A DNA stretch of 10,463 nt, taken from NCBI GenBank assembly GCA_964403185.1, contig CAYOFK010000113.1, positions 1 through 10,463 of the forward strand. The letters are read 5' to 3'. Source of the DNA: CAYOFK01 sp964403185. GTDB taxonomy: Bacteria > Bacteroidota > Bacteroidia > Bacteroidales > VadinHA17. Positions 1-7,705 of this stretch are shown here, in pieces. The translations under genes and the position numbers were made by a program. Under the pieces are notes generated by a model. That model did no database searches, was not told the origin of the DNA, and saw only the letters and a list, made by a program, of their open reading frames with translations. Every line of letters starts with the position of its first letter. Position 1 is the first letter of the stretch.

Positions 1-45
1 GTTATATTTTGGCACCATTCCTGTACAATCTTATTAAATATCCGG

Positions 46-837
46 ATGCAGCTGCAATCTGATAAACTGACTTTTTGGATCTTAATGATTACAACCTCAG
101 TGACCTGGGGACAAACAAAAGAGTTTCAGCCACCGGATTATCTTGGTGAAGAGCTGTATTATGTCATATCGTATAGTTTTTTGCATGCCGGGGCGGCTCG
201 TATCACCTTCAAAACGGATTCTGCTACCCAACGTTCTCATATTATTGCCGATGCCCGTACAACCGGACTGGCCAATACACTGTACCGGATCAGGGACATC
301 TATGAATGTTATATGGATCCCGGGTCCGGGCGTCCCTACAAAGCCATCCGGAATGTCCGGGAAGGACGCTACAGGGAGTACAATGTAGTGATCTATGACT
401 TCAATACCCGTGAGGATTCCACAATTGTGGTAAGCCAGAAATCGGGAACCCAGGTGGTCCAAAAGAATATTTACGACATCCTTACCGGTTTTTTTCATCT
501 GCGGAAGAACCTGATATCCGGGGAAACCCCGGAAGGAGATACCATTTTTATCCAAACCTACTTTACCGATGAGGTTTGGGACCTTAAGGTAAAATATGCC
601 GGTAAAGAAATCATCAAAACAAAATTAGGGAAAGTGAAATGTTTGAAATACAATCCGGTTACTGAAGTGGGCAGGGCTTTTAAGACTGAAGATGACATGT
701 CAATTTGGTTTTCAGATGACGAAAACCATATACCGGTTAAGATCTGGGTGAACCTGCGAATTGGTTCCGTGTCATCAGAACTGGTTGATTATAGACATCT
801 GAAATTCGAATTCACCAGTCTGGAAAAGAAAAAATGA
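46..837 (+). CDS. Exported DUF3108 domain protein
   Basis: A 263-residue protein of the DUF3108 family, whose function is unknown; members are usually predicted to be exported, probably periplasmic. Residues 8-22 form a hydrophobic N-terminal segment (LTFWILMITTSVTWG) followed by Gln, consistent with a signal peptide cut near residue 22. Family-like stretches are GEELYYVISYSFLHAG (34-49), YDILTGFFHLR (143-153) and DDMSIWFSDDENHIPVKIWV (217-236); the last resembles the conserved C-terminal strand region. The fold is probably mostly beta. The reading frame stays open upstream to base 1, so a start before the window cannot be excluded; the ATG at 46 is chosen because it gives a sensible signal peptide. 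It lies just upstream of efp in the same direction. The family call is fairly secure, the function is not known. Confidence 0.85.
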   Translation: MQLQSDKLTFWILMITTSVTWGQTKEFQPPDYLGEELYYVISYSFLHAGAARITFKTDSATQRSHIIADARTTGLANTLYRIRDIYECYMDPGSGRPYKAIRNVREGRYREYNVVIYDFNTREDSTIVVSQKSGTQVVQKNIYDILTGFFHLRKNLISGETPEGDTIFIQTYFTDEVWDLKVKYAGKEIIKTKLGKVKCLKYNPVTEVGRAFKTEDDMSIWFSDDENHIPVKIWVNLRIGSVSSELVDYRHLKFEFTSLEKKK

Positions 838-860
838 TCTTTAAGATTTTTTTAAAGATC
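836..860 (+). terminator. Candidate hairpin terminator after the DUF3108 gene
   Basis: A perfect 9-bp inverted repeat, GATCTTTAA (836-844) and TTAAAGATC (852-860), with the 7-nt loop GATTTTT. It overlaps the last two bases of the DUF3108 stop codon. The stem is A/T-rich and no clean T-run follows it, so it is a weak terminator at best; it could instead be an mRNA 3'-end stabiliser. Confidence 0.35.
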
Positions 861-890
861 CTGTTCTTAAAGAGTTTTGAAGTTTTCCAC

Positions 891-898
891 TATTTTTG
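891..898 (+). promoter_or_regulatory. Candidate Bacteroidota -7 promoter box for efp
   Basis: TATTTTTG matches the Bacteroidota -7 consensus TAnnTTTG exactly and ends 36 nt before the efp start codon. No TTTG element sits at the usual -33 distance; the nearest TTTG (876-879) is only 11 nt upstream. This is therefore half of a promoter in an A/T-rich spacer, and chance is possible. Confidence 0.35.
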
Positions 899-934
899 TA
901 GTATTCAAGATCAAATTTATTACGAAAACACTTT

Positions 935-1501
935 ATGGCAACAACGGCAGATTTCCGCAACGGCTTGTGTATTGAATTTAACAATAACCTCTATACTATT
1001 GTTCAGTTTCAACATGTAAAACAAGGTAAAGGCCCGGCTTTTGTGCGGACCAAACTTAAAAGTTTGTCCACAGGCAGAGTCATTGATAATACTTTTTCCG
1101 CCGGCCATAAGGTGACCGTTGCCAGGGTGGAGCGCAGGCCTTACCAGTTTCTGTATAAGGATGACCTGGGATTCCATTTTATGCATAACGAGACTTTTGA
1201 ACAAATTCAGCTCGATAATAAATTCATTACCGCACCGGATCTCATGAAGGAAGGACAAGAAGTCGAGATTCTGGTGATTGCTGAGTCTGAAACACCACTC
1301 TCATGCAGCCTCCCCCCCTTCGTCGTTCTGGAGGTTGTTTTTGCCGAACCGGGAGTGAAGGGTGATACCTCCACTACTGCATTAAAACAAGCTGAGCTGG
1401 AAACAGGTGCCACCATCATGGTTCCTTTATTTATTAATGAGGGTGATAAAATCAAGATAGATACCCGCGACCGGTCCTATTCTGAACGTGCAAAAGGATA
1501 G
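935..1501 (+). CDS. efp: Translation elongation factor P
   Basis: EF-P binds ribosomes stalled on consecutive prolines and promotes peptide-bond formation; it is cytoplasmic. The 188-residue length is normal for the family. An N-terminal KOW-like domain (about 3-60) carries the tip loop HVKQGKGPAFVR (27-38), in which Lys32 occupies the position of the modified lysine (Lys34 in E. coli). An OB domain follows (about 65-125), then the C-terminal OB domain with the EF-P signature, seen as EPGVKGDTSTTALKQAELET (138-157) and VPLFINEG (163-170). The ATG at 935 gives the expected N-terminus (MATTADFRNG). No epmA/epmB-type modification genes are in the window, so the state of Lys32 cannot be read from here. 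A run of seven C at 1312-1318 lies inside the gene without breaking the frame. Identity is very secure. Confidence 0.97.
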   Translation: MATTADFRNGLCIEFNNNLYTIVQFQHVKQGKGPAFVRTKLKSLSTGRVIDNTFSAGHKVTVARVERRPYQFLYKDDLGFHFMHNETFEQIQLDNKFITAPDLMKEGQEVEILVIAESETPLSCSLPPFVVLEVVFAEPGVKGDTSTTALKQAELETGATIMVPLFINEGDKIKIDTRDRSYSERAKG

Positions 1502-1527
1502 GTTTTCCCATGATCTAATTTTTAAGC

Positions 1528-2757
1528 ATGACTGACATTGCCTCCATTAAACGCCTGAGACTATCCCAATTTAAGCTTGATACTCTGCTCAACATCACGC
1601 AGGCTATTAACAAGAACCTGCCTGCTGAAGAGTTGTTAGCCACAGTCGAGGAGGTTTTAAGAAAGGAGTTGAATATTGGCAAGATCGCCATTTTTATGAT
1701 CAGTGAAGATTGGGAACTTATTTTGGAATCGGGCTGCTCAACAAATGCCTGTAAAGCAATCTCTGTTGAGGAAACCCTGTTGCCGATCAAGGATATTTCT
1801 TTTGTCACGGGCTCGGAAGAGAAAAGCCTTAAGGAATTTGATATCATCCTTCCCATTTATAACAATAATGCCCCGCTGGCTTTTGTGCTGATCGGGGATA
1901 TTGAAGAAGAGAGTGAAGGCATCAGCCCTGTGATCAAACACCTGCATTTCATACAGACCCTTTCAAATATTGTGATCGTTGCCATCGAAAACATCCGCCT
2001 GTTTGAGGAAAGCTTGCAGCAGGAAGCCCTGAAAAAAGAGATGGAACTGGCTTCCAGGATGCAATCACTGTTAATCCCCGATAATGATAACCTGCCCCGG
2101 AATGAGTATTACTATGCCACCGGTTTTTATTTTCCGCACTATGAAGTGGGCGGGGATTATTATGACTGTATTGATCTGGGCAACCATGAGATGGGATTTT
2201 GCATGGCTGATGTTTCCGGGAAAGGGATTTCTGCAGCCTTGCTGATGGCCAATTTCCAGGCCACACTGCGGGCATTGTTTTCTTCAGATATCAAGTTGGA
2301 TATCCTGGTACGAAAGCTTAATAAAAGTGTGATCTTAAGTGCGAACGGGGAAAAGTTCATCACCTTGTTTGTTGCCAGGTATGATGGAAAAACGAAAACC
2401 CTTCTGTATGTAAATGCAGCCCACAATCCACCGGTCTTTTACCAAATCGCCTCAAAAAAGATCACAAAGCTTGAAAGCAGTTGTGTGGGAGTGGGCATGC
2501 TTGATGATATTCCCTCCATCACTATTGGGGAGGTTCAAATCAGCGAAGAGTCAAAGATCATTTGCTACACAGACGGACTCTCGGAATTGAGGGACGACGA
2601 AGGCAGTGAAATGGGTACTAAGGCCATTGAAAAACATATAAAGGGGAATGATAACATCAATGAAAATATTCAAAAACTCATTGCCGGGCAAAAGATCACC
2701 GACGGTAATGAAAAACTCTTTGATGATGTCTCCATTCTGGGGATACAATTTTTTTAG
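1528..2757 (+). CDS. GAF domain plus SpoIIE-type PP2C serine phosphatase
   Basis: A 409-residue soluble protein in the RsbU/SpoIIE phosphatase class, which dephosphorylates serine/threonine residues, classically on STAS-domain anti-anti-sigma factors. Residues about 15-158 look like a GAF sensor domain, a helical linker follows (about 158-183, EALKKEMELASRMQSLLIP), and the phosphatase domain fills the rest. Metal-binding and catalytic motifs are present: VGGDYYD (207-213), ADVSGKG (228-234), NAAHNPP (296-302), YTDGLSE (347-353) and DDVSIL (399-404), so the enzyme should be active. There is no signal peptide or membrane segment. It begins 26 nt after efp and could share its transcript. No STAS protein, anti-sigma kinase or sigma factor is in the window, so the partner is unknown, as is the GAF ligand. 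Confidence 0.92.
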   Translation: MTDIASIKRLRLSQFKLDTLLNITQAINKNLPAEELLATVEEVLRKELNIGKIAIFMISEDWELILESGCSTNACKAISVEETLLPIKDISFVTGSEEKSLKEFDIILPIYNNNAPLAFVLIGDIEEESEGISPVIKHLHFIQTLSNIVIVAIENIRLFEESLQQEALKKEMELASRMQSLLIPDNDNLPRNEYYYATGFYFPHYEVGGDYYDCIDLGNHEMGFCMADVSGKGISAALLMANFQATLRALFSSDIKLDILVRKLNKSVILSANGEKFITLFVARYDGKTKTLLYVNAAHNPPVFYQIASKKITKLESSCVGVGMLDDIPSITIGEVQISEESKIICYTDGLSELRDDEGSEMGTKAIEKHIKGNDNINENIQKLIAGQKITDGNEKLFDDVSILGIQFF

Positions 2758-2789
2758 TGTGATGTGAGGTATATGCCTGTAAGGAAGAA

Positions 2790-3713
2790 CTACATCTTTG
2801 CTGCCAGCCAGGCATGGGTAATGATCACATCCTCCACCGGCAGAGAATCAAACTCCGGCGCAAGTTTGATCTTAGCCAGGTCGGCCGGGGACCCCTTTCG
2901 GAGTTCTTCCATCTCAACCGGAAATCCGGATTTTTCAAACAAGCTTTTATAATATGACAAACGTTCCCGGTTCTGGGGCTGGATGCGGTTGTTTATCCAT
3001 TTCCAGGTTGGGGCACGAAATTTTAAAAAATTATAGGGTGTGATAGATTTGTCGAGATGTGAAAAATGGTCAGACATATCCACAAAATGGCTGGTAACGA
3101 CATCTTTACCTCCTGTTTCTTTGAACCATCTGAAAATATCAGGAAGCGCATGGATTGAAATATGCTCCAGGGTGTTATTCGAAGTGATTAATTGAAAAGA
3201 AGATCCGGGAAATATCATACTTTCCACAGTCCCGGTCCGCAATTCAATATTACATTCAGAGCAAAGCCCATATAAAGAGTATTTTTTCCGGTCCCTGAAT
3301 AACAGGCGTAATTTTTCCAACCGGTTTGTATCTAAGTGTATCATGTATGACTGGAGCACACCATCATCATAGTGTTTCAGAAAGGAGTCAATGGTGGTGA
3401 GAAAATAGGTTTTGCTTAATAAGGGACGGATGTCCACAGATACGATCCGTTCTGCTCCGGACAGAAAGTATCCCAGGGGCACCACCGGAAACCAGCCTGT
3501 TCCCAGTTCCAGAACCTCACCGGGAACCGGGCCATCTGACAGTTGCCTGTTGGCTCTCAGGTGAAATTGTAAATGAATCAGTTTGTCGGTAAATTCCTGT
3601 TCACTCAGTCCAAAACGGCTGCTGATCCTTTGAAAAAAATGATTGATATAAAGGGAGCCGGGCAGCGAGGAAATACATTTTTGTAAAATGGCCTTGAGAA
3701 CCCAGATGTTCAT
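2790..3713 (-). CDS. SAM-dependent methyltransferase of the polysaccharide module
   Basis: A 307-residue protein with a class I (Rossmann) methyltransferase core: motif I VLELGTGWFPVVP (67-79), the acidic motif II end VSVDI (91-95) and a motif IV-like SNNTLEHI (178-185). A distinctive stretch HFVDMSDHFSHLDKSITPYN (209-228) follows the core and may help define the acceptor site. The N-terminal 60 residues are helical and have no signal peptide, so it is probably cytoplasmic. Its ATG overlaps the stop of the upstream ligase gene in an ATGA joint, indicating translational coupling. From this context I infer that it methylates a sugar, lipid-linked glycan or another part of the surface polysaccharide. 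The substrate cannot be read from the sequence. The gene ends 32 bp from the convergent phosphatase gene. Confidence 0.8.
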   Translation of the reverse strand: MNIWVLKAILQKCISSLPGSLYINHFFQRISSRFGLSEQEFTDKLIHLQFHLRANRQLSDGPVPGEVLELGTGWFPVVPLGYFLSGAERIVSVDIRPLLSKTYFLTTIDSFLKHYDDGVLQSYMIHLDTNRLEKLRLLFRDRKKYSLYGLCSECNIELRTGTVESMIFPGSSFQLITSNNTLEHISIHALPDIFRWFKETGGKDVVTSHFVDMSDHFSHLDKSITPYNFLKFRAPTWKWINNRIQPQNRERLSYYKSLFEKSGFPVEMEELRKGSPADLAKIKLAPEFDSLPVEDVIITHAWLAAKM

Positions 3714-5176
3714 CGCACAGGGGTATTGGTTTTGCTCCTTTGCAGATCCATGGCAACAATGATCCCAAGGTATCCCCAGAACAGGACGGACGCTTTATCG
3801 GTATCCAGAAAGTTATTGAGGAACCCATGAAATACATAAGTGATAAGTCCCAGACATACAGATAATAATATATAGTTATCTGAAGTCTTTGATCGACTGC
3901 TGAAGTTTCGAAATCCGGTATGCAACCCCAGCACCAGGATGAGGACATAGGAGACCATTCCCAAAACTCCTGATTCGGCCATGGCGCCAATATACTCACT
4001 ATGGGCATTGCCACGATCTCCGAAGTTGGTGCTGATGATGGTTTTCTCATTGGAGGATTGGAAGGCGGCATATTGGAACATGTAAGTTCCAGGGCCCCAG
4101 CCAAATACAGCTCGCTTGCGAAACATCCGTAGGGCCGATTTCCACCTGTTAATGCGTTCCAGGTTGGAAGCGTCTGAGGAGATATTTGAAATGGATTGCA
4201 CATGCTGGGATAAACTGGCTGAAGATTCTTGTCTGTTTTTTTCGAGCCGCATTTCAATATTGGGCCAGTAAAATGCAAGGACCAGGAATGATAACAGGCT
4301 GAATAATAATATAAAAACAAATCTTACTTTCAGTTTCACTATAACAAAGATAAGCACTGCTACAATAAAACTCAGCCATGCAGCTCTGGAATAGGAAAGA
4401 ACGAGGGCTATTAAAAAAAGGAGGGTTGTAATTCTGATGATGGTTTGCTTCCAGCCTGAAAATTCACCGGTCAGTGAGAACACCACCAAAACAGGCAGGA
4501 GCATGGCAAGAATGGCTCCGTAAGAAGTATGGTCGTTAAAGAAAGGATGGGCGGCATCATGGGCAGCCTCATGGTTGATAAAACCTCCCTTGTGGTGGTT
4601 CCATAAGGTATAAGCAACTACCAGTATCATCCCTGCAGTATATAACAAAATGTACCTGTTGATGTGACCGGACTTTCTGAAGACCAGGATGCCAAGGAAA
4701 TAAAATCCGGCAATAAACCAGATCCGGGCCAGCAAAAATTTGAAAGAAACCAGAGGCATGGAACTGGTTATGGAAGTGATCAGCAGCCAGATCAGGTAAA
4801 ACAAAACAGCCAGGCTGACCGGGTGTTTTAATACAAGCCTGGGGAAACTGGTATCAACCAGTATTTTTACGATAAAAAGAACCAATATCAGGAACATCAG
4901 GGGTTCTGTTGGCAAATAGAGATCGAATTCAAGGCCTGGAAGGAATTCCTTTAATTGAATGGAGACTGGAGTAAAGAAAACAACCATAAAAAAGCCCCAT
5001 TCCAGCGACAGGAAGACAACAGTAAGGCATAATAATACTGCAGGCAGAAGATTGAAGTACCAGATACCCAGGAAAGAAAGGGCGGCATTTATCAGCACAA
5101 ACCCCCCGGACAAGGATAGAAGGAGGGTTTTTCCCTTCAAATTATAAGTAGAAAAATGAAATATTCCGTCAGGCAT
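3710..5176 (-). CDS. O-antigen ligase / polymerase family membrane protein (Wzy/WaaL-like)
   Basis: A polytopic inner-membrane protein of 488 residues with about a dozen hydrophobic segments, matching the O-antigen ligase family (Wzy_C). Such proteins polymerise glycan repeat units or transfer a lipid-linked glycan to an acceptor on the periplasmic face. Counting from the chosen start, family features are the SYSRAAWLSF segment (about 261-270) and a large periplasmic loop (about 305-402) holding FGWGPGTYMFQYAAF (358-372) and GNAHSEYIGAMAESG (389-403); the His in AHSEY aligns with the functionally important loop histidine of WaaL-type proteins. I chose the ATG at 5176, which overlaps the stop of the wzz-like gene as ATGCCTGA; the frame could also open at a TTG at 5200. 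Polymerase versus ligase cannot be decided from sequence alone. Confidence 0.87.
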   Translation of the reverse strand: MPDGIFHFSTYNLKGKTLLLSLSGGFVLINAALSFLGIWYFNLLPAVLLCLTVVFLSLEWGFFMVVFFTPVSIQLKEFLPGLEFDLYLPTEPLMFLILVLFIVKILVDTSFPRLVLKHPVSLAVLFYLIWLLITSITSSMPLVSFKFLLARIWFIAGFYFLGILVFRKSGHINRYILLYTAGMILVVAYTLWNHHKGGFINHEAAHDAAHPFFNDHTSYGAILAMLLPVLVVFSLTGEFSGWKQTIIRITTLLFLIALVLSYSRAAWLSFIVAVLIFVIVKLKVRFVFILLFSLLSFLVLAFYWPNIEMRLEKNRQESSASLSQHVQSISNISSDASNLERINRWKSALRMFRKRAVFGWGPGTYMFQYAAFQSSNEKTIISTNFGDRGNAHSEYIGAMAESGVLGMVSYVLILVLGLHTGFRNFSSRSKTSDNYILLSVCLGLITYVFHGFLNNFLDTDKASVLFWGYLGIIVAMDLQRSKTNTPVR

Positions 5177-6182
5177 TTTTTCTGAACGTATCTGATACAA
5201 TCAGTGTAAAGAATGTAAACAAAAACGCGGAAATGGTTGACAATATGACGATATAGGATCGCTTCGGATAGGATTTTTTTTCAGCCACCCTGGCCTTACT
5301 TACAATAAAAGCGTTGGGAAGCGTTTGTTTCAGATCAACTTTTGCCCGGGTAAACTTATCTCTCAGAAGACTTAGCCGGTCGCTTTCATTTTTCAGAAAT
5401 TCCTTCAGGAACAGGTAATTGCTTCCATATTCACCCAGAACCTGGATTTGTTGCTCAAGTTTCTTCGCTTGCTGAACATTCCCTGAGACCACAGCTTGTA
5501 TCCAGGCCTCATTCAAACCCTGAGATTGTGCTTCAACATCATAAATGCCCAGACGGCCAATGCTTTTTAAGGAATCTTCGAGTTCCTTTATCTCAGATTG
5601 CAGTTGAATGTATTCCGCGGAAACTATCTTAAAAGCTTCCCGGGCCCGTTGTTTGCGCATCCGGTTGATAGTGGAATCCAGCAAAGCAGCAATTTCATTG
5701 GTTATATTGGCAGCCATTTGGGGATCCTTATCCAGCACATCAATGCGTACCGACATGTATTGTGTTTTCTTAAATGAAATGAGTTTTTTCATTTTGTTGT
5801 ACAGGAGGGTGTATTTAGTGGGAGAAGAAGGATCGATTTTATAATGTTCAAAGAGATGGAATTTGGCTATCAGCTTATCCTTTATGTCATCTGAGTTCAG
5901 GATCTGCAGCAGTTGTTCCGTTTCCTGTTCTTCACCAAATGACAGGATCCCTGATCTGGAGCCCGGACCGGTTGTACCAACCAGCTCCTCAGAAACAGAA
6001 ACCGAAGATGCCGGGAACAACACCATAGAGGATTTAAAAAGAGGTGTGATGATCAGTGAAACGGCCATGGACACAATAATGGCCAGGGAAGAAACCAGCA
6101 TCAGAGGTTTCCAGTGTGACAGGGCATAATGGATCAGGTTGACAGAGCTGAAATTAAAACCGGTGTGCTCATATTTTTTCAT
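5169..6182 (-). CDS. Wzz-like chain length determinant / polysaccharide co-polymerase
   Basis: A 337-residue inner-membrane protein with the layout of the Wzz/polysaccharide co-polymerase family: a short cytoplasmic N-terminus, a transmembrane segment at about 27-47, a long periplasmic region with predicted coiled-coil helices (about 170-285, rich in Lys, Glu, Gln and Leu), and a second transmembrane segment at about 310-330 that ends in a short basic tail. Before the second segment the stretch ARVAEKKSYPKRS (297-309) takes the place of the proline-containing motif typical of the family. There is no cytoplasmic tyrosine-kinase domain and no Walker motif, so it is the kinase-less form. It is the first gene of a three-gene minus-strand module with the ligase/polymerase and the methyltransferase, and probably sets or supports chain length of that glycan. 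Confidence 0.86.
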   Translation of the reverse strand: MKKYEHTGFNFSSVNLIHYALSHWKPLMLVSSLAIIVSMAVSLIITPLFKSSMVLFPASSVSVSEELVGTTGPGSRSGILSFGEEQETEQLLQILNSDDIKDKLIAKFHLFEHYKIDPSSPTKYTLLYNKMKKLISFKKTQYMSVRIDVLDKDPQMAANITNEIAALLDSTINRMRKQRAREAFKIVSAEYIQLQSEIKELEDSLKSIGRLGIYDVEAQSQGLNEAWIQAVVSGNVQQAKKLEQQIQVLGEYGSNYLFLKEFLKNESDRLSLLRDKFTRAKVDLKQTLPNAFIVSKARVAEKKSYPKRSYIVILSTISAFLFTFFTLIVSDTFRKNA

Positions 6183-6272
6183 AGGTTAAATTTGGGTTAG
6201 ATGCGAAACGCCGTTCAAAATGGATTTCCATGAGATAAAAATGAAACGTAAATTACAATGAAAAAGTATGAT

Positions 6273-7568
6273 TTATGATGCGGCCAGGATCAGAAAATAA
6301 TTTTTCTTCCCTTTCTGCACCAGAATATACCGCTTATTCAATAATTGGGATTCATCTATATGCATATTCATATCGGAAACCTTTTTTTTATTCAGGCTCA
6401 GTCCCCCTCCTGAAATCAAACGACGAAGCTCTCCCTTTGATGAAAAGACAGAGGTTTCTTCGGTAAGCAATGAGGAAAGTACCAGTCCTGATTCAAGTTT
6501 TTTGAAAGGAACCTCATACTTTGGCACTCCTTCAAATACGCTCAGAAACACCTTCTCCTTCATGTTTTTTAAGGACTCAGTAGTGCCTTTTCCAAACAGG
6601 ATGGCCGAAGCATCAAGGGCCGAGGTTAGCTCTTCCTCCCCATGGGTCATCCGGGTAACTTCCATGGCCAGCTTTTTCTGAAGAATGCGCAAGTGTGGTG
6701 CTTTTTTGTGTTCGTCCGAAAGCCTTTCGATCTCTGATTTCGGAAGCATGGTAAAGATCCTGATAAACTTTTCGGCATCTTCATCGGAGCTGTTCAGCCA
6801 GAACTGGCAGTAGTGATAGGGGCTGGTTTTTTCAGGATCCAGCCACACATTGCCGGATTCTGTTTTTCCGAATTTACCACCATCCGCCCTGGTGATCAGC
6901 GGACTGGTTAGGGCAAAAGCCTCACCACCTGTTTTTCTTCGTATAAGTTCCGTTCCGGTTACAATATTTCCCCATTGGTCGGAGCCACCCATCTGAAGTT
7001 TGCAGTTATTGTTCTGAAACAGGTGGAGATAATCTGTTCCCTGCACCAGCTGGTAAGAAAATTCCGTAAAAGACATCCCTTCTTTTGATTCAGCTCCAAT
7101 CCTGGACTTTACAGATTCTTTTGCGATCATATAATTCACAGTGATGTGTTTTCCTATATCACGGATAAATTCCAGAAAACCGTATTTCTTCATCCAGTCG
7201 TAGTTGTTTACCATCACCGCTTCATTGGGCTTTTTTGAATTGAAATCGAGAAAGTGCGACAGTTGTTTCTTTATGGATTCCTGGTTGTGCCTGAGGGTTT
7301 CTTCATTCAGCAGATTGCGTTCCCTTGATTTACCGGAGGGATCCCCGATCATTCCGGTGGCGCCGCCAACCAATACAATGGGTTTATGACCATGGGCCTG
7401 AAAATGTTTTAACAACATGATCCCGACCAGATTGCCAATGTGCAGTGAATCGGCTGAAGGATCAAATCCGATGTAGGCCGAAGTCATTTCCTTTTGCAAT
7501 TGTTCTTCTGTTCCGGGGCTGATGTCATGGATCATGCCCCTCCATTGCAATTCTTCTACGAAATTCAT
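6273..7568 (-). CDS. tyrS: Tyrosyl-tRNA synthetase
   Basis: Attaches tyrosine to tRNA-Tyr with ATP, in the cytoplasm. The 431-residue length fits bacterial TyrRS. The class I signatures are present: HIGN (43-46) after SADSL as the HIGH motif, GGSDQWGNI (194-202) in the tyrosine/ATP pocket, and KFGKT (232-236) as the KMSKS equivalent of the E. coli-type enzyme. A C-terminal S4-like tRNA-binding domain is visible from about 350 (GELRRLISGGGLSLNKKKV at 379-397). The ATG at 7568 gives the usual N-terminus (MNFVEELQWRG). It is separated by 90 bp from the downstream wzz-like gene, so they need not share a transcript. There is no T-box-like leader in the 5' region, and none would be expected in this phylum. 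Identity is very secure. Confidence 0.97.
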   Translation of the reverse strand: MNFVEELQWRGMIHDISPGTEEQLQKEMTSAYIGFDPSADSLHIGNLVGIMLLKHFQAHGHKPIVLVGGATGMIGDPSGKSRERNLLNEETLRHNQESIKKQLSHFLDFNSKKPNEAVMVNNYDWMKKYGFLEFIRDIGKHITVNYMIAKESVKSRIGAESKEGMSFTEFSYQLVQGTDYLHLFQNNNCKLQMGGSDQWGNIVTGTELIRRKTGGEAFALTSPLITRADGGKFGKTESGNVWLDPEKTSPYHYCQFWLNSSDEDAEKFIRIFTMLPKSEIERLSDEHKKAPHLRILQKKLAMEVTRMTHGEEELTSALDASAILFGKGTTESLKNMKEKVFLSVFEGVPKYEVPFKKLESGLVLSSLLTEETSVFSSKGELRRLISGGGLSLNKKKVSDMNMHIDESQLLNKRYILVQKGKKNYFLILAAS

Positions 7569-7588
7569 AACGCTGATCAGGTTTCCGG

Positions 7589-7596
7589 CAAAGATA
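7589..7596 (-). promoter_or_regulatory. tyrS: Candidate Bacteroidota -7 promoter box for tyrS
   Basis: On the minus strand this reads TATCTTTG, an exact match to the TAnnTTTG -7 consensus, ending 20 nt before the tyrS ATG. No TTTG is found at the expected -33 distance. If it is used, the tyrS leader would be very short, about 10-15 nt, and the palindrome and repeats would lie upstream of the transcript. Confidence 0.35.
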
Positions 7597-7615
7597 ATAA
7601 TAAGTTAGTGAGACT

Positions 7616-7638
7616 GCACTTTTGTGCAACAAAAGTGC
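7616..7638. repeat. Perfect 9-bp palindrome upstream of tyrS
   Basis: GCACTTTTG (7616-7624) and CAAAAGTGC (7630-7638) are exact inverted copies around the 5-nt spacer TGCAA. Neither side is followed by a T-run, so it is not an obvious intrinsic terminator. It could be an operator-like palindrome, a hairpin at the 3' end of the efflux transcript, or the boundary of the repeat array that begins right after it. Confidence 0.6.
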
Positions 7639-7705
7639 TTAGTCGAACTAATCCCGACAACGGAGTTAGTCGGGATCTAAGCGGCTGTTCGCAGACCAGT
7701 CAAGG
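7639..7705. repeat. Left copy of a structured direct repeat
   Basis: Positions 7662-7687 (26 nt) recur exactly at 7835-7860, and 7692-7705 (14 nt, CAGACCAGTCAAGG) recur exactly at 7806-7819. The copy folds: ATCCCGAC (7651-7658) pairs fully with GTCGGGAT (7669-7676) around a 10-nt loop, and CGAAC (7644-7648) can close an outer stem with GTTCG (7687-7691). The heptamer TTAGTCG also occurs twice (7639-7645 and 7666-7672). The sequence runs directly into the Ns. Confidence 0.75.

Noticed and set aside
1..45. -7-like promoter sequence TATATTTTG near the left edge
   Set aside because: The spacing between TA and TTTG is wrong by one base in either register, and the upstream sequence is outside the window.
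2773..2815. Inverted repeat ATGCCTG / CAGGCAT near the convergent ends of the phosphatase and methyltransferase genes
   Set aside because: The 29-nt loop is long, half of the stem lies in the methyltransferase coding region, and no T-run follows, so a terminator is not supported.
5177..5200. Eight-residue N-terminal extension of the ligase gene from 5200
   Set aside because: The codon at 5200 is TTG and would enlarge the overlap with the wzz-like gene to 32 nt; the ATG at 5176 with an A-rich lead and an 8-nt overlap is the simpler start.
6183..6272. Promoter for the wzz-like gene at 6243-6250 (TACGTTTC on the minus strand)
   Set aside because: It misses the last base of the TAnnTTTG consensus and has no -33 element; the short ATGGA/TCCAT palindrome in the same spacer is only 5 bp.
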